Shown in pieces: positions 1 to 9,245 of a DNA stretch of 64,000 bases. Below the pieces are notes generated by a model. It saw only the letters and a program-made list of their open reading frames with translations. It was not told where the DNA came from and made no database searches. The stretch is from assembly GCA_963169045.1 (NCBI GenBank), contig CAUJDF010000039.1, positions 62,001 through 126,000 on the forward strand, written 5' to 3'. Origin of the DNA: Myxococcota bacterium. Its GTDB lineage: Bacteria; Myxococcota_A; Bradymonadia; UBA7976; UBA1532. Positions within the stretch are counted from its first letter, which is position 1, and each line of letters starts with the position of its first letter. The position numbers and the translations under genes were made by a program.

Positions 1-2023
1 GCCGGTGCGGATCGAGGCCGACACGATCCTGCGGTTCCGCGGCGTCGACGCCGGCGGCAACTTCGAGGCGGTGCACATCGAGCGGTACACGGTGGGGCCG
101 GCCACGCTGCGCTCGGGCACGACCGAAGGCAAGGACGTCTTCGCCGTGGGCGGCGCGCTCGGGCTCGCGGGCGCGCTGCTCGACGCCGCAGGGCCACTCT
201 CGGGACGCGACGGCGCATCGGGCTTCGGCCGCGATTGGCAGGCCTGGGCCGCGGGCCGCACCGCCGCCGTGGCCTACCTGCTCCAGTCGGGCGTCGGCCT
301 CCACGCGCTCTACTCGCCGGCGGTGCGCGCGCTCGCGGCTTCCGAGGCTGGCACGCCCGACGGCAACGGCAACGGGACCAACCTCGACGAGACCTTCGCG
401 ACGCTGCTCGGGGGGCTCGCCGCGCGCACGGGCGCGACGCCGCCGGAGGGCCTCTTCCCGCTCTACGGCTTCTACGAGTTCGGACAGAGCCGGCTGATTC
501 GCCCTCTCGAAACTCGAAATGATTCCAATGGTTTGCCGCCTTGGGCCGCCGACTTCCTCAAGGTTCGTTGGGAGGGGACCGGCGGACGCGGACGGGTGCT
601 CACCGCCGACGCGCTCGCGGGCGGCCTGGCGGCGCTGACGGCGCAGGCGCGGTCGGCGACGGCGGGCGAGCACCTCGTGGCCGGCGGCTCGCTCGGGGCG
701 GACGTGGCGCCCGTGGTGGCGCTTCGATGCGCTGGCTGCCATCGCGCGGGCGCCGTCGAGCCGCCGCTGACGACCCCGGCGCAGTGGCACAGGGCGGCCC
801 TGGTGACGCCCGGCGCGCCGGGCGACAGCCCGCTGGTCGCGCTGCTGTCCGGCGCCGCCGCTCATCACGGCGACCGCGCGACGCCCGAGCAGGTGGCGAA
901 GGTCTCGGCCTGGATCGCCGACGGCGCGAACGATGATCCCGAGGCCGAGATGAAGCCCGGCTTCGAGGCGGTCGAGGGCTTCTACGGCCTGCTCGCCGCC
1001 GCGCAGGCGGGCTGGGCGGTGGATCGCGTCGTCGAGAGCGGCGTCTTCGACGTCGCGACGTCGTCGCTCGGCGCGCTGGCTGAGGGGGAGGGGGTGCGCT
1101 TCACTGCCGCGCGCGTCGCGGTGACCGAGGCGGCGGCGGCGCCGGGGCTGCCCCGGCGCCCCGACCGCATCCGGCTCGAGGATCCCTCCTTCGACACGGG
1201 CCCCCACGCGCGGCTCCTGGCCGCCCTCGTCGATCTGCACCGCCTGTTCGCCGCGCGCGGGGATCTGGCGAACGCCGGGGTGCGCGCGCGCGTCGCCGCG
1301 CTCGCGCGCGCCGAAGCCAGCGCGCTGCTGGCGCTCGCCTGGGACGAGGGCGCGGGCGCCTTTCGCTCGGGCTGGCATCCGGCCGACGGCGCGGCGCCGG
1401 ACGTCGACGTGGCGGCCGCCGCCGATGCCGCCACCGCGCTGCTCGAGCTCGCGTCCGACGGCCCCGAGGGCCTCGACGCGGAGGAGGCCGCGACGCGCAC
1501 GATCGACTTCCTCGCCGGCGTGCGTGACGCGTCCGGCGCGTACGCCGGGCGGTGGTACCCCGATCGCGGCGCCGACGCGAGCGAGCGCCCCCGTCTCGAC
1601 GTCCAGCTCGCGGTGCTCGACGCGCTGGTCGCGCGCGCCGCCCTGGCCGGCGACGGCGCCGCCGGCGAGGACGCACGCGCCCTGTGGGCACACCTCGAGG
1701 CGGTGTGGTGGGACGACGCCACCGGCATCTGGCAAACGGCGCTCGGCGAGCCGGAGGCCACCTATGACACGGCCTTGGCGGCGCGCGTCGTGCGGACGCT
1801 CGCGCGCGGCGCCGCGGCGGGCGTGCTCGAGGGCGCCGGCGCGCGGCTCGCCCGCTTCCACGACGTCGTCGTTGCGCGTGGCCTGCGTCCGTCGGAGACG
1901 TGGCTGACCGGCGAGATCGGCAGCGCCGCCGACGCCGACGGCGACGGCGTGCCCAAGCCGTGGGGCGTCTCCCTCGGCAACGGCGTCGCGCCCGGCTTCG
2001 CCCTCCGCGTCGTCTTCCGCTGA
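1..2023 (+). CDS. Cytochrome-c-motif protein, 5' end outside window
   Basis: The reading frame is open from the window edge, so the N-terminus is missing; the GTG at 5 is only the first start-like codon seen. The visible 672 residues contain one c-type heme motif CAGCH (Cys242, Cys245, His246 counted from that GTG), followed by a short segment (about 250-315) resembling a cytochrome c domain with GDSPLV and a helix ending in WIADGA. The C-terminal half (about 320-672) is Ala-rich and helical and ends with GVSLGNGVAPGFALRVVFR; I do not recognise its family. Heme attachment implies export to the periplasm or cell surface, but the signal peptide would lie upstream. It converges on the histidine kinase gene with a 24-base gap. 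The role (redox enzyme or electron carrier) is not determined. Confidence 0.75.
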   Translation, partial: PVRIEADTILRFRGVDAGGNFEAVHIERYTVGPATLRSGTTEGKDVFAVGGALGLAGALLDAAGPLSGRDGASGFGRDWQAWAAGRTAAVAYLLQSGVGLHALYSPAVRALAASEAGTPDGNGNGTNLDETFATLLGGLAARTGATPPEGLFPLYGFYEFGQSRLIRPLETRNDSNGLPPWAADFLKVRWEGTGGRGRVLTADALAGGLAALTAQARSATAGEHLVAGGSLGADVAPVVALRCAGCHRAGAVEPPLTTPAQWHRAALVTPGAPGDSPLVALLSGAAAHHGDRATPEQVAKVSAWIADGANDDPEAEMKPGFEAVEGFYGLLAAAQAGWAVDRVVESGVFDVATSSLGALAEGEGVRFTAARVAVTEAAAAPGLPRRPDRIRLEDPSFDTGPHARLLAALVDLHRLFAARGDLANAGVRARVAALARAEASALLALAWDEGAGAFRSGWHPADGAAPDVDVAAAADAATALLELASDGPEGLDAEEAATRTIDFLAGVRDASGAYAGRWYPDRGADASERPRLDVQLAVLDALVARAALAGDGAAGEDARALWAHLEAVWWDDATGIWQTALGEPEATYDTALAARVVRTLARGAAAGVLEGAGARLARFHDVVVARGLRPSETWLTGEIGSAADADGDGVPKPWGVSLGNGVAPGFALRVVFR

Positions 2024-2047
2024 GCCCCGGCGAGGAGGTTCGCGCCT

Positions 2048-4003
2048 TCAGGGCGTGGGCAGCGTCACGGTGAAGGTGGACCCGAGTCCCGGCGTCGACT
2101 TCACCGCGACGTGCCCGCCGTGGGCCGCCGTGATGCGCTTCACGATGGCCAGGCCGACGCCGGTGCCGCGCTCGTCGCGGTGGGCGCGGTGGAAGAGCTC
2201 GAAGATCTTCTCCTGCTCTTCTGCGGGAATGCCGCAGCCCTGGTCCGACACGCTGAGCGCCGCCCAGCCGGGCGCCGTCGTGCGCACGGCGATCTCGACC
2301 CGCGGCGCGTCGCCCTCGGTGTAGCGGATGGCGTTGCCCACCAGGTTCGTGAGCAGCGTCGACAGCGCGACGGGCTGGCCGAGCAGCGGCGTCTCGTCGG
2401 CGGTGACGACGATGTCGCCCCGGCGCTGCTCGAGCTCGGCGGCGAGCTCGTGGCGCACGCCCTCGAGCAGCTCGCCGAGCGGCACCGGGCGACTCGCGCC
2501 CTCGTCCGACGTCCCGCGCGCAAAGCGCAGCAGGCCCTCGACGAGCGTGGTGCCGCGCTCGGCGGCGGCATAGACACGCTCCGCGTGGGCCCGCGCCCTG
2601 GCGTCGGCGGGCAGGTCGTCGAGCAGCAGCTCGCTGAAGCTGGCGATGGTGCGCAGCGGCGCCTTCAGGTCGTGGGCCACGTGGTGCGCGAACGCAGTGA
2701 GCTCGTCGATGCGCTTCGTCTGCGCCGCGGCGTGGGCCACGTGGACGGACACGTTCGAGAGCGCCATCAAGCACAGGCTGGCCTCTCCGGGCTCGTGGGC
2801 GACCCAGTGGGCCTCGCAGGCCACCGCCAGACGTTCGCCGTGGCTGGTGATCAGGTCGAAGCGGGCCTCCTCGAGGGGCTCGCCCGTCCGCAACCGCTCC
2901 CAGTGCTGGGTGAAGCGGTCGAGCCAGTCGGGGTGCACGAGCCACGCCAGCGGCATGTGCAGGACGTCGTGGTCGAGGCCCATCTCTTCGAGGAAACGCT
3001 GGTTGGTCCGCACCACCCGTCCGAACCGGTCGAGCGCACAGAGCATCATCGGGGCCACGTCGAAGAGCTCGCCGAGCGCCGCCTGGGCCTGCCGCAGGGC
3101 GCCCGCCTCGCGCGCCAGGCCGAGGTGGGCGGCGAGGATGGGGACGGCGCGCCGTAGGACCTCACGGATGCGCGTCCGCGCGGGGGCCTTGCTGCGGTAG
3201 ACCAGCGCCAGCACCCCAACGAGGCCGCCCTGGGTCAGCAAGGGCTGGAGCAGCGCCTTGCGATAGCCGGCCGCCGCGAGCCGCGCCACGACGCCGCCGC
3301 GGTCGCGGCTCAGCGACAGGCGGGTGAGCTGGTCCCTCTCGAGGACGTCGAGGATGTCGAGATCCCGGCGCGCCACCGGCTCGCCGACGTGGAAGCCCAG
3401 CTCTTCGAGGGGCAGGCTGGCGCCGAACGGGGTGAGCGAGTCCTCGTCGACCGTCGCGACCACCACGAGATCGGCGGAGAACTCGTCGGCGAGGTGCCCG
3501 GCCACGCGGCGGAACGCCTCGCGCGGCGAGCCGGAGCGGGCCAGCACCTCGGTGAGCAGCCCGGCGAGATGCGTGGCGCCGCGCTTCTCCTCCCGCAGCA
3601 TGACCACGCGGGCGATGGCGTCGGCCATCGTCGGATCGATGAGCGTCGTGGCCTCGGCGGCCACATCGGGCGTGGGCGCGCGCTCGCGCAGGTAATCGCG
3701 CAGCTCGCGGTCGACGAGCATGCCGGCCATGACGAAGTCGCCGATGGGCTGGTCGCGGTAGGGCGGCGGATCGACGTAGCGCGCGAGCTGGTCGTCGGCG
3801 ATGGTCTCGCCCCGAAGCAGCCGTACCATGAACGCGATCGTCTCCCGCGCGATCGCGCGGCGGCCGGACTCGCCCATCGCGACGTAGATGCCGCCGGCGT
3901 GGGCCAGCGCGCCGGCCCAACGGCCGACGAGCTCCGCGTTGTCGGGTGAGACGAGCGCCAGGAGAGCGCGCGCGGCGGCGGAAATGTCGGGACGGCTCGG
4001 CAA
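2048..4003 (-). CDS. GAF/PAS sensor histidine kinase
   Basis: A 651-residue cytoplasmic-type sensor kinase with no clear membrane segment. From the N-terminus it has a helical region of about 150 residues, a GAF-like domain (about 150-290), a PAS domain (about 305-420) and a HisKA/HATPase core. The phosphoacceptor is probably His444 in AHHVAHDLKAPLR, an H-box of the type seen in phytochrome-like kinases. The N-box (NLVGNAIRYTEGD), G1 (DQGCGIP) and G2 (GTGVGLAI) are intact, so it should be active. No response regulator lies next to it, so its partner is unknown. The frame is open to an ATG at 4132, but that start overlaps the neighbouring gene by 91 bases; I prefer the TTG at 4003, which has GAGGA seven bases upstream and removes the overlap. 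Confidence 0.88.
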   Translation of the reverse strand: MPSRPDISAAARALLALVSPDNAELVGRWAGALAHAGGIYVAMGESGRRAIARETIAFMVRLLRGETIADDQLARYVDPPPYRDQPIGDFVMAGMLVDRELRDYLRERAPTPDVAAEATTLIDPTMADAIARVVMLREEKRGATHLAGLLTEVLARSGSPREAFRRVAGHLADEFSADLVVVATVDEDSLTPFGASLPLEELGFHVGEPVARRDLDILDVLERDQLTRLSLSRDRGGVVARLAAAGYRKALLQPLLTQGGLVGVLALVYRSKAPARTRIREVLRRAVPILAAHLGLAREAGALRQAQAALGELFDVAPMMLCALDRFGRVVRTNQRFLEEMGLDHDVLHMPLAWLVHPDWLDRFTQHWERLRTGEPLEEARFDLITSHGERLAVACEAHWVAHEPGEASLCLMALSNVSVHVAHAAAQTKRIDELTAFAHHVAHDLKAPLRTIASFSELLLDDLPADARARAHAERVYAAAERGTTLVEGLLRFARGTSDEGASRPVPLGELLEGVRHELAAELEQRRGDIVVTADETPLLGQPVALSTLLTNLVGNAIRYTEGDAPRVEIAVRTTAPGWAALSVSDQGCGIPAEEQEKIFELFHRAHRDERGTGVGLAIVKRITAAHGGHVAVKSTPGLGSTFTVTLPTP

Positions 4004-4041
4004 CGGCGTTCCTCGCGGGATTACCCCGAGGGTCGCCGGGC

Positions 4042-4845
4042 TCAGTCCCAGCGGCAGTCGACGTCCGAGCGGCGGAGCGTGAACGCGTCCTTCAGCAGGG
4101 GGTCGCGGTCGACCAGGAGATCGAGCCGGCAACGGCTCTCGAGACTCACGGCAGGATACTCGAAAGCTTCGCGGCGCACTCGCATTTCCTCGGCCTCCGG
4201 CAGGCCCTCGAGCGTGTCGAGGCCGACCCGCTGGGTGACCAACGTGCGGATCTCGAGGCGTCCGGCGTGGCGGGAGGGCACCCGGCCGTGCAGACGCACG
4301 GTGCGGACCGTCGAGGGGAGCAGCGGATCGGAGCGATCGCGCACGACCTCGGCGCGGCCTCCGCGCGCCAGGAGGCCGCGCAAGTCAGCATAGAGAAAGG
4401 CTTCTTGCCGCTTCAGGTCCTCGTGCCAGACCTCGATGTAGACGAACGGCGCCTGGCCGACGCCGTAGGGCGTGCTGACGTCGATCTGAACCCGCAGGTC
4501 GATGACGTCGTTGGGCGGGTACGCGTAGGCCGAGAACGCGGTGACCACGTCGTCGCTGGCACCCGCCTTCTTGAGGCGGACGAGCGTGTCGGCATCGGCG
4601 AGGGCGAGCACCTTGCGGGTGCGCATCATCTCGGTGATCGCCGCCTGGCCGACGCCGGCGCCGGCGAGCTTCTCGATCTCGTCGAGCGTGAGGGGACGGC
4701 TGTCGCTCGTGCGGTGCATCCGCTCCCAGGCGTCGACGTCGCCGGTCTGGAAGCTCATCAGGTCGATGCGCGTCGCCCTTGGCGCCGCCACGGCGGGGGA
4801 AGCCGCGAAGACCGCGAGGAGGGGGAGCAGGGCGGGTCGGAACAT
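4042..4845 (-). CDS. Secreted protein of unknown function
   Basis: A 267-residue protein whose first 21 residues form a signal peptide ending ASPAVAA. Residues about 35-90 form a helical segment (LTLDEIEKLAGAGVGQAAI and KKAGASDDVVTAF) resembling the short EI..L...G.....I repeats of many exported myxobacterial proteins. The rest is beta-rich without recognisable catalytic motifs. The ATG at 4845 is chosen over one at 4884 because a strong GGAGG lies seven bases upstream and the signal peptide begins there. It lies 38 bases upstream of the histidine kinase on the same strand, so the two are probably co-transcribed; it could be a periplasmic partner of the kinase, which is inference only. Confidence 0.8.
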   Translation of the reverse strand: MFRPALLPLLAVFAASPAVAAPRATRIDLMSFQTGDVDAWERMHRTSDSRPLTLDEIEKLAGAGVGQAAITEMMRTRKVLALADADTLVRLKKAGASDDVVTAFSAYAYPPNDVIDLRVQIDVSTPYGVGQAPFVYIEVWHEDLKRQEAFLYADLRGLLARGGRAEVVRDRSDPLLPSTVRTVRLHGRVPSRHAGRLEIRTLVTQRVGLDTLEGLPEAEEMRVRREAFEYPAVSLESRCRLDLLVDRDPLLKDAFTLRRSDVDCRWD

Positions 4846-4903
4846 CGGGGACCTCCGTACGCGAGGACGGACGCGACGCAACATCGCAAATTCACCCGCG
4901 TTG

Positions 4904-4932
4904 TTGCGAGGGCAAGGCGTCCCCTCTATAAC
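4904..4932 (+). promoter_or_regulatory. Sigma-70-type promoter for the FHA gene at 4965
   Basis: TTGCGA (4904-4909) and TATAAC (4927-4932) are separated by 17 bases, matching the consensus at 4 of 6 and 5 of 6 positions. The predicted transcript start is near 4939, leaving a leader of about 26 bases that contains GAGGGTGGGA just before the ATG. It lies in the divergent gap between the secreted protein gene and the FHA genes. Confidence 0.6.
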
Positions 4933-4964
4933 CGTCGGGCAGCCTGCGCACCAGAGGGTGGGAC

Positions 4965-5759
4965 ATGTCGGACACGGTCGTCTGCCCGAACTGCGAAGCA
5001 GAGGTTCCGGTCGCGCACCGGTTCTGCGGGCGCTGCGGCCATCCCATGCGCGAGGCCGCCGAGGCGCCCGCCGAGCCGACCGGACGCACCGCGATGTTCG
5101 GCAACTCGCCGCCCATGGGCAAGGCCAAGCTGATCCTCATCCGCGGCGAGGGCATGGATGGCGTCAGCTACCACCTCAACGCCGCCGAGCACATCTGCGG
5201 CCGGCGCGCCGGCGCGATCCTCTTCCCCGAGGACAACTACCTGTCGCCGCGCCACGCCAACTTCTTCTACGACGGCGGGCGCCTGTACGTGCGGGACGAG
5301 GGCAGCCTCAACGGAATCTTCCTGCGCATCCGCGAACCCGCCGAGCTGCGCGACGGCGACGTCTTCCTGGCCGGCGAGGAGCTGCTGCGCTGCGAGCTCG
5401 GCGAGCCCGGTGGCACCACCGTCAGCGCCGACCACACGCACTTCTTCGGCAGCCCGCGGCCGCCGCGGCCGTTCCGGCTGCGGCAGCTCTTCGAGGGCGG
5501 CCGCTCGGGGCTCTGTTTCTTCCCGCGCGACGAGACGGTCCTCATCGGGCGCGAGCACTGCCACGTGAACTTCCCCGACGACCGCTTCATCAGCGGCCGC
5601 CACTGCCAGGTCGAGTTCGCCGGCAACGTGGCCCGCGTGAGCGACCTGCAGTCCCGCAACGGTACATACGTGCGCATCCGCGGCCAGCGCGAGCTGCGCA
5701 ACGGCGACTACCTGTTCGTCGGCAAGCAGCTCCTCCGCGTCGAGATCAACATGGCGTAG
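4965..5759 (+). CDS. Zinc-ribbon protein with two FHA domains
   Basis: A 264-residue cytoplasmic protein. Residues 7-26 are a zinc ribbon (CPNC, then CGRCG). Two FHA domains follow. The first (about 60-145) carries the conserved GRR, SPRHA and SLNG motifs. The second (about 170-260) carries GRE, SGRHC and SRNGTYV. FHA domains bind phosphothreonine, so the protein is probably a reader for Ser/Thr kinases such as those at 20871, 24026 and 28407. The start has a purine-rich GAGGGTGGGA upstream and a good promoter. The next gene, 36 bases downstream, has the same architecture, so the pair looks like a duplication. No enzymatic domain is present, so it is most likely an adaptor. Confidence 0.88.
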   Translation: MSDTVVCPNCEAEVPVAHRFCGRCGHPMREAAEAPAEPTGRTAMFGNSPPMGKAKLILIRGEGMDGVSYHLNAAEHICGRRAGAILFPEDNYLSPRHANFFYDGGRLYVRDEGSLNGIFLRIREPAELRDGDVFLAGEELLRCELGEPGGTTVSADHTHFFGSPRPPRPFRLRQLFEGGRSGLCFFPRDETVLIGREHCHVNFPDDRFISGRHCQVEFAGNVARVSDLQSRNGTYVRIRGQRELRNGDYLFVGKQLLRVEINMA

Positions 5760-5795
5760 GCGCGCATTCCGCGTGCCTGCCCGGGAGCTTGGGGC

Positions 5796-7310
5796 GTGAT
5801 CATCTGTCCGAACTGCGCTCGGGAGAACGAATCCCACTACAAGTTCTGCCTGGGCTGCGGCACCGAGCTTTCGAAGTCGGCGGCGAAGGCCGCGGCGGCG
5901 GAGCCGCGGCCTGCCGCCGCGGAGGCCGCGACCCCGCGTCCGGTCGCGACGGCGTTGCCCCAGGCCGCCCCCCGCGCCGGCGGTCGGGCGCCGGCGCCCG
6001 CCCCGAACGTCTCCGCCGTGATCGCGCGCCTCGCGGCCGCCGATGCGCCAGCGCCCGCGGCGCCCGCGCCCGTCGCCGTCGCCATGGCCACGCCGGTCGC
6101 GCCGTCGGTGCCGGTCGCGGTGGCCGCCGTCGTCGCTGAGCCGCAGACCGACGAGATCGCGCCCGAGGCGCCCGCGTCCGAGGAGCTCGGGCCGCCCTTC
6201 GACGAGGGCGCGGGCATGTTGCCGACGCTGGCCGTCTCCGTCGAAGAGGTGCGCGCGGCGCTGGCCGACAGCCAGGCCGCGGAGCTCGCGGCGTCCAGCC
6301 TCGAGGCGGGCGGCGAGCTGCTCCAGACGAACCCCGGCGTCGAGGCGGTCAGCACCTCGGCGCCGCCCGACGAGGCGGCGCCGCCGGTCGCCGACGATCC
6401 GGACCTGCCGTTCGACGTCTCGGGCGCGGGGGAGCCGCTGCCCGCCGCCGACGCGGCCGTCGGCGGCGCCGCGGAGCTGCCCGATCCGCTCGCTGACGGG
6501 GATGCCCACGGCGCCCCGGCCGCGCTCGATGCGCACCTCTGCCGCTCGTGCGGGGCGGTGGTGCCGCCGGGCTTCCGGTTCTGTGGTGTCTGCGGCTCGC
6601 GGTATGAGCCCGCCGAGGCGCCCGCCGCCGCGATGTTCGTGCCGCACCTCGGTGCGGGCGAGACGGCGCCGGCGCGGCTGATCGTCATCCACCCCGACGG
6701 GAGCGAGGGCGAAACGTTCCCGCTCGGCCCCAGCGAGACGCTGGTGGGGCGTCTGCACCCGTCGCCGCTCTTCGCCGACGATCCCTTCCTGTCGCCGCGG
6801 CACGCCACGTTCTACTTCGTGAAGAACCAGCTGTTCGTGCGCGACGAGGCGTCGCTCAACGGCGTGTTCCTGCGGATCAAAGCTGAGGTGGAGCTCTTCC
6901 ACGGCGACATGTTCCGCATCGGGCAGCAGCTGCTCATGTTCGAGGAGATGCGGCAGGTGCGCCCCGTCCTGCCCGGCGCAGGCGACGGCACAACGGTCAT
7001 GGGCTCGCCGGCCCGTGGCGCGTGGGGTCGCGTCTCGAGCGTCGTCGCGGTCGGCACCAGCGCCGCCGTCTGGACGCTCCGTCGTCCCGTCGAGGCGTTC
7101 GGCCGTGAGCGCGGCGACATCCTCTTCCCCGAGGACGGCTTCGTCAGCGGCGCTCACTGCCGCCTGCACCAACGGGACGGCCGCTTCTTCCTGCTCGACC
7201 TCGGCAGCACCAACGGCACCTACCTGCGCGTCAAGGGCGAAGGCATCCTCGCCCGCGGCGACCTGCTCCTCCTCGGCCAGCAGCTGTTCCGCATCGATCT
7301 CCGGCACTGA
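5796..7310 (+). CDS. Two zinc ribbons plus two FHA domains, long Ala/Pro linker
   Basis: A 504-residue paralogue of the preceding gene, starting at GTG. It has an N-terminal zinc ribbon (CPNC and CLGCG, residues 4-24), about 220 residues of low-complexity Ala/Pro/Glu-rich linker, a second zinc ribbon (CRSCG and CGVCG, about 249-268), and two FHA domains (about 288-385 and 405-503). The first FHA has SPRHATF and ASLNGVF; the second has SGAHCR and STNGTYL. Compared with its neighbour, a linker and an extra ribbon have been added. The start is supported by GGAG and a G-rich stretch upstream. It is probably a phosphothreonine-reading scaffold co-transcribed with 4965-5759. Partners are unknown. 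Confidence 0.87.
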   Translation: MIICPNCARENESHYKFCLGCGTELSKSAAKAAAAEPRPAAAEAATPRPVATALPQAAPRAGGRAPAPAPNVSAVIARLAAADAPAPAAPAPVAVAMATPVAPSVPVAVAAVVAEPQTDEIAPEAPASEELGPPFDEGAGMLPTLAVSVEEVRAALADSQAAELAASSLEAGGELLQTNPGVEAVSTSAPPDEAAPPVADDPDLPFDVSGAGEPLPAADAAVGGAAELPDPLADGDAHGAPAALDAHLCRSCGAVVPPGFRFCGVCGSRYEPAEAPAAAMFVPHLGAGETAPARLIVIHPDGSEGETFPLGPSETLVGRLHPSPLFADDPFLSPRHATFYFVKNQLFVRDEASLNGVFLRIKAEVELFHGDMFRIGQQLLMFEEMRQVRPVLPGAGDGTTVMGSPARGAWGRVSSVVAVGTSAAVWTLRRPVEAFGRERGDILFPEDGFVSGAHCRLHQRDGRFFLLDLGSTNGTYLRVKGEGILARGDLLLLGQQLFRIDLRH

Positions 7311-7366
7311 CCGGGTCGCGCCTACCCCCCCTCAAGCCGCGCCGCCGTGCCGCCGTGACAAGGGGC

Positions 7367-7768
7367 ATGGAAAAAACCGAACATCGTGAAGCGCAGGCCC
7401 GGGCCGAGATCAACGGAATCCAGCGGCGCCGCTTCGAGCGGCTCGCGGTCGAGATCGAGGTCAACCTGACCAGCGATCACAACTTCTACACGGCGTTCAC
7501 CCAGAACATCAGCGAGGGGGGGCTGTTCGTGGCCACCACCCGGCTGATGCCGGTGGGCACGCCCATCGAGTTCTCGTTCACGCTGCACCCGGATCCCGAG
7601 CCGATTCAGGTCACGGGCAGGGTCAAGTGGGTGCGCGATCCCGTGCTCTACAACCGGGACACGGTGCCCGGCATGGGCATCGAGTTCGGCGTCCTCGACC
7701 CGAGGCTGCAGAAGAGAATCAACGACTTCATCGTGCGGACGCGCGACTCGCTGTTCTACGACGAGTGA
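7367..7768 (+). CDS. PilZ-domain protein
   Basis: A 133-residue single-domain protein. The PilZ fold is shown by RRRFERLAVEIEV near residue 25 (RxxxR) and QNISEGGLFV (N/D-x-S-x-x-G) about 25 residues later, the two motifs that contact cyclic di-GMP; both are intact, so binding is likely. A GGDEF protein that could make the ligand is encoded at 46054. The ATG at 7367 has AGGGG only one base upstream; a GTG at 7355 is also possible. The last 13 bases overlap the end of the convergent hydrolase gene. Confidence 0.85.
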   Translation: MEKTEHREAQARAEINGIQRRRFERLAVEIEVNLTSDHNFYTAFTQNISEGGLFVATTRLMPVGTPIEFSFTLHPDPEPIQVTGRVKWVRDPVLYNRDTVPGMGIEFGVLDPRLQKRINDFIVRTRDSLFYDE

Positions 7769-8661
7769 GCGGCGGCGGGGGCCCCGGCGCGGCTCGCGGG
7801 GAACCACGCCTCGAGGAAGCGCGCCACCTGCGTGCCGACGAGCGTGGGCTGCTCGAGGGGGGCGACGTGGGTGCCCTCCGGCACGACCAGCGGCTCGGCG
7901 GTGGGGATGCGACGCGCCATCTCAGCGGAGAGCCAGGCCGGCGTGAACCGGTCGTGCTCGCCGGAGACGACGAGCGTCGGCACATCGATGTGCGCCAGAT
8001 ACTCGCGCGCCGAGTGCGCGGCGGCCCGCGCCAGCATCTCGAAGAAGAGCATCGGCTGCACCTTCGCCAGGTGGTCGAGGTACGGCTGGAACTCGTGGTC
8101 GCGGATGAAATCCGCATTGATTTCAGTTAGTTTCGCCACGACGATGCCGGCGGGCAGCGGCACGAGGCGCTCCCAGACGCGCTGAAAGACCTTGCCGCCG
8201 CGCTGCGCCACCTTGCGCAGCAAGGGCAGCGCCATCATCAGCGCCTTGCCGTCGTGGAACGTGGCGACCGGGTTCTCGAACGACCCGCACATGAGCACGA
8301 GCCCCGACGCGCGCGGGCGATCCCGGTGCCACATCTCGAGCGCCACCTGGACGCCCATGCTGTGGCCGAAGACCACCGTGCGCTGGCTGCCTTCGGCATC
8401 GAGGACGGCGCGGAAGTCGGCGACCAGATCTTCGATGCCGACCGCCGCCGCATCCCGCGGCCCCTCGCTGTTGCCGTGTCCGCGGTAGTGAGGGTGAATC
8501 ACGCGGCAGCGCGTCGGGAGCCACTGGCGCAGGTGCCGCCAGATGAAGCCATCGCAGCCGATGCCGTCGCACAGCAAGAGGTCGAGATCGGCGTCAGGCG
8601 GGCCCTCGACCGTGTAGTGGATGCGGGTGCCGTCGATGGCGCTGACGTCGCGCTCCTCCAT
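7756..8661 (-). CDS. Alpha/beta-fold hydrolase
   Basis: A 301-residue cytoplasmic alpha/beta hydrolase with a complete triad: Ser101 in GHSMG, Asp237 in GEHDRFTP and His265 in EGTHVAP. The oxyanion region is near GIGCDGFIW, and HYRGHGNS is the usual strand-turn motif. The substrate is not determined; the family includes esterases, lactonases and lipases. Its ATG overlaps the TGA of the upstream lipoprotein by one base (TGATG), and GGGAGG lies seven bases before it, so it is translationally coupled as the last gene of the bactofilin-pyrE operon. Confidence 0.87.
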   Translation of the reverse strand: MEERDVSAIDGTRIHYTVEGPPDADLDLLLCDGIGCDGFIWRHLRQWLPTRCRVIHPHYRGHGNSEGPRDAAAVGIEDLVADFRAVLDAEGSQRTVVFGHSMGVQVALEMWHRDRPRASGLVLMCGSFENPVATFHDGKALMMALPLLRKVAQRGGKVFQRVWERLVPLPAGIVVAKLTEINADFIRDHEFQPYLDHLAKVQPMLFFEMLARAAAHSAREYLAHIDVPTLVVSGEHDRFTPAWLSAEMARRIPTAEPLVVPEGTHVAPLEQPTLVGTQVARFLEAWFPASRAGAPAAAHSS

Positions 8662-9245
8662 CAGGGGGCCTCCCAGTGCAGGTCGACGACCGCCGGCGGG
8701 CCGGCGATGCGGAGGGTCACGCGCTTCGGATCGGGCAGCTGCGGGAACGTCACCCAGTAGACCGTCGTGAGCGGACCCACATACGGAAAGAACGGAAACA
8801 GATCCGCCTGTCGCTCGTCGCTCACCTGCTCGACGGACGTGGGCCGAATCTCCTCGCCACCCTGCACGATCGCGACGCGCAGCGTCGACCCTTCGCCGCC
8901 GAGATCGCTCCACCGCGGATCGTGGGTGTTCAACGCCAGGATGAACCGCGCTTCTTCGGCCGCCGTCTTCACCAGCGCCTCGCGTCGGCCGGTGGCCTCG
9001 GACGTCGGCAGCGCGAGGCGCTCCTGGGCGCGCTCGGCGTACGCCGCGGCGAAGGCGGGTGAGAACCACGTGGCCCGCACGAACAGGCGGCCGACGAATT
9101 CTTCGTACGCTTCGCCGCCGCGCGTCCAGCGGTTCAGCGCGCCCTCGTAGGCGGCGGGCAGGCGGACCGGCGCGTCGGTCGCCAGCATGGGCGCCGACGG
9201 ACCGCCGCAGGCACACAGCGCGAGCGCGATCAGCGCCCGCCTCAC
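8661..9245 (-). CDS. Small lipoprotein in bactofilin-pyrE operon
   Basis: A 194-residue lipoprotein starting at GTG, with signal RRALIALALCACGG and a lipobox Cys near residue 12-14. The mature part is mixed alpha/beta (for example NTHDPRWSDLGG) and ends with a beta-rich segment; I recognise no family. Its GTG overlaps the pyrE stop by four bases (GTGA), and its own stop overlaps the hydrolase start, so expression is tightly linked. Its likely location is the inner leaflet of the outer membrane or the cytoplasmic membrane. Confidence 0.78.
   Translation of the reverse strand: MRRALIALALCACGGPSAPMLATDAPVRLPAAYEGALNRWTRGGEAYEEFVGRLFVRATWFSPAFAAAYAERAQERLALPTSEATGRREALVKTAAEEARFILALNTHDPRWSDLGGEGSTLRVAIVQGGEEIRPTSVEQVSDERQADLFPFFPYVGPLTTVYWVTFPQLPDPKRVTLRIAGPPAVVDLHWEAP

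Noticed and set aside
4926-7307. 793-codon minus-strand open frame opposite the FHA genes
   Set aside because: Shadow of two genes with clear zinc-ribbon and FHA domains on the plus strand; the translation is low-complexity.
7756-7768. Possible frameshift where the PilZ and hydrolase genes overlap by 13 bases
   Set aside because: Both ends look complete and convergent overlaps of this size are common.
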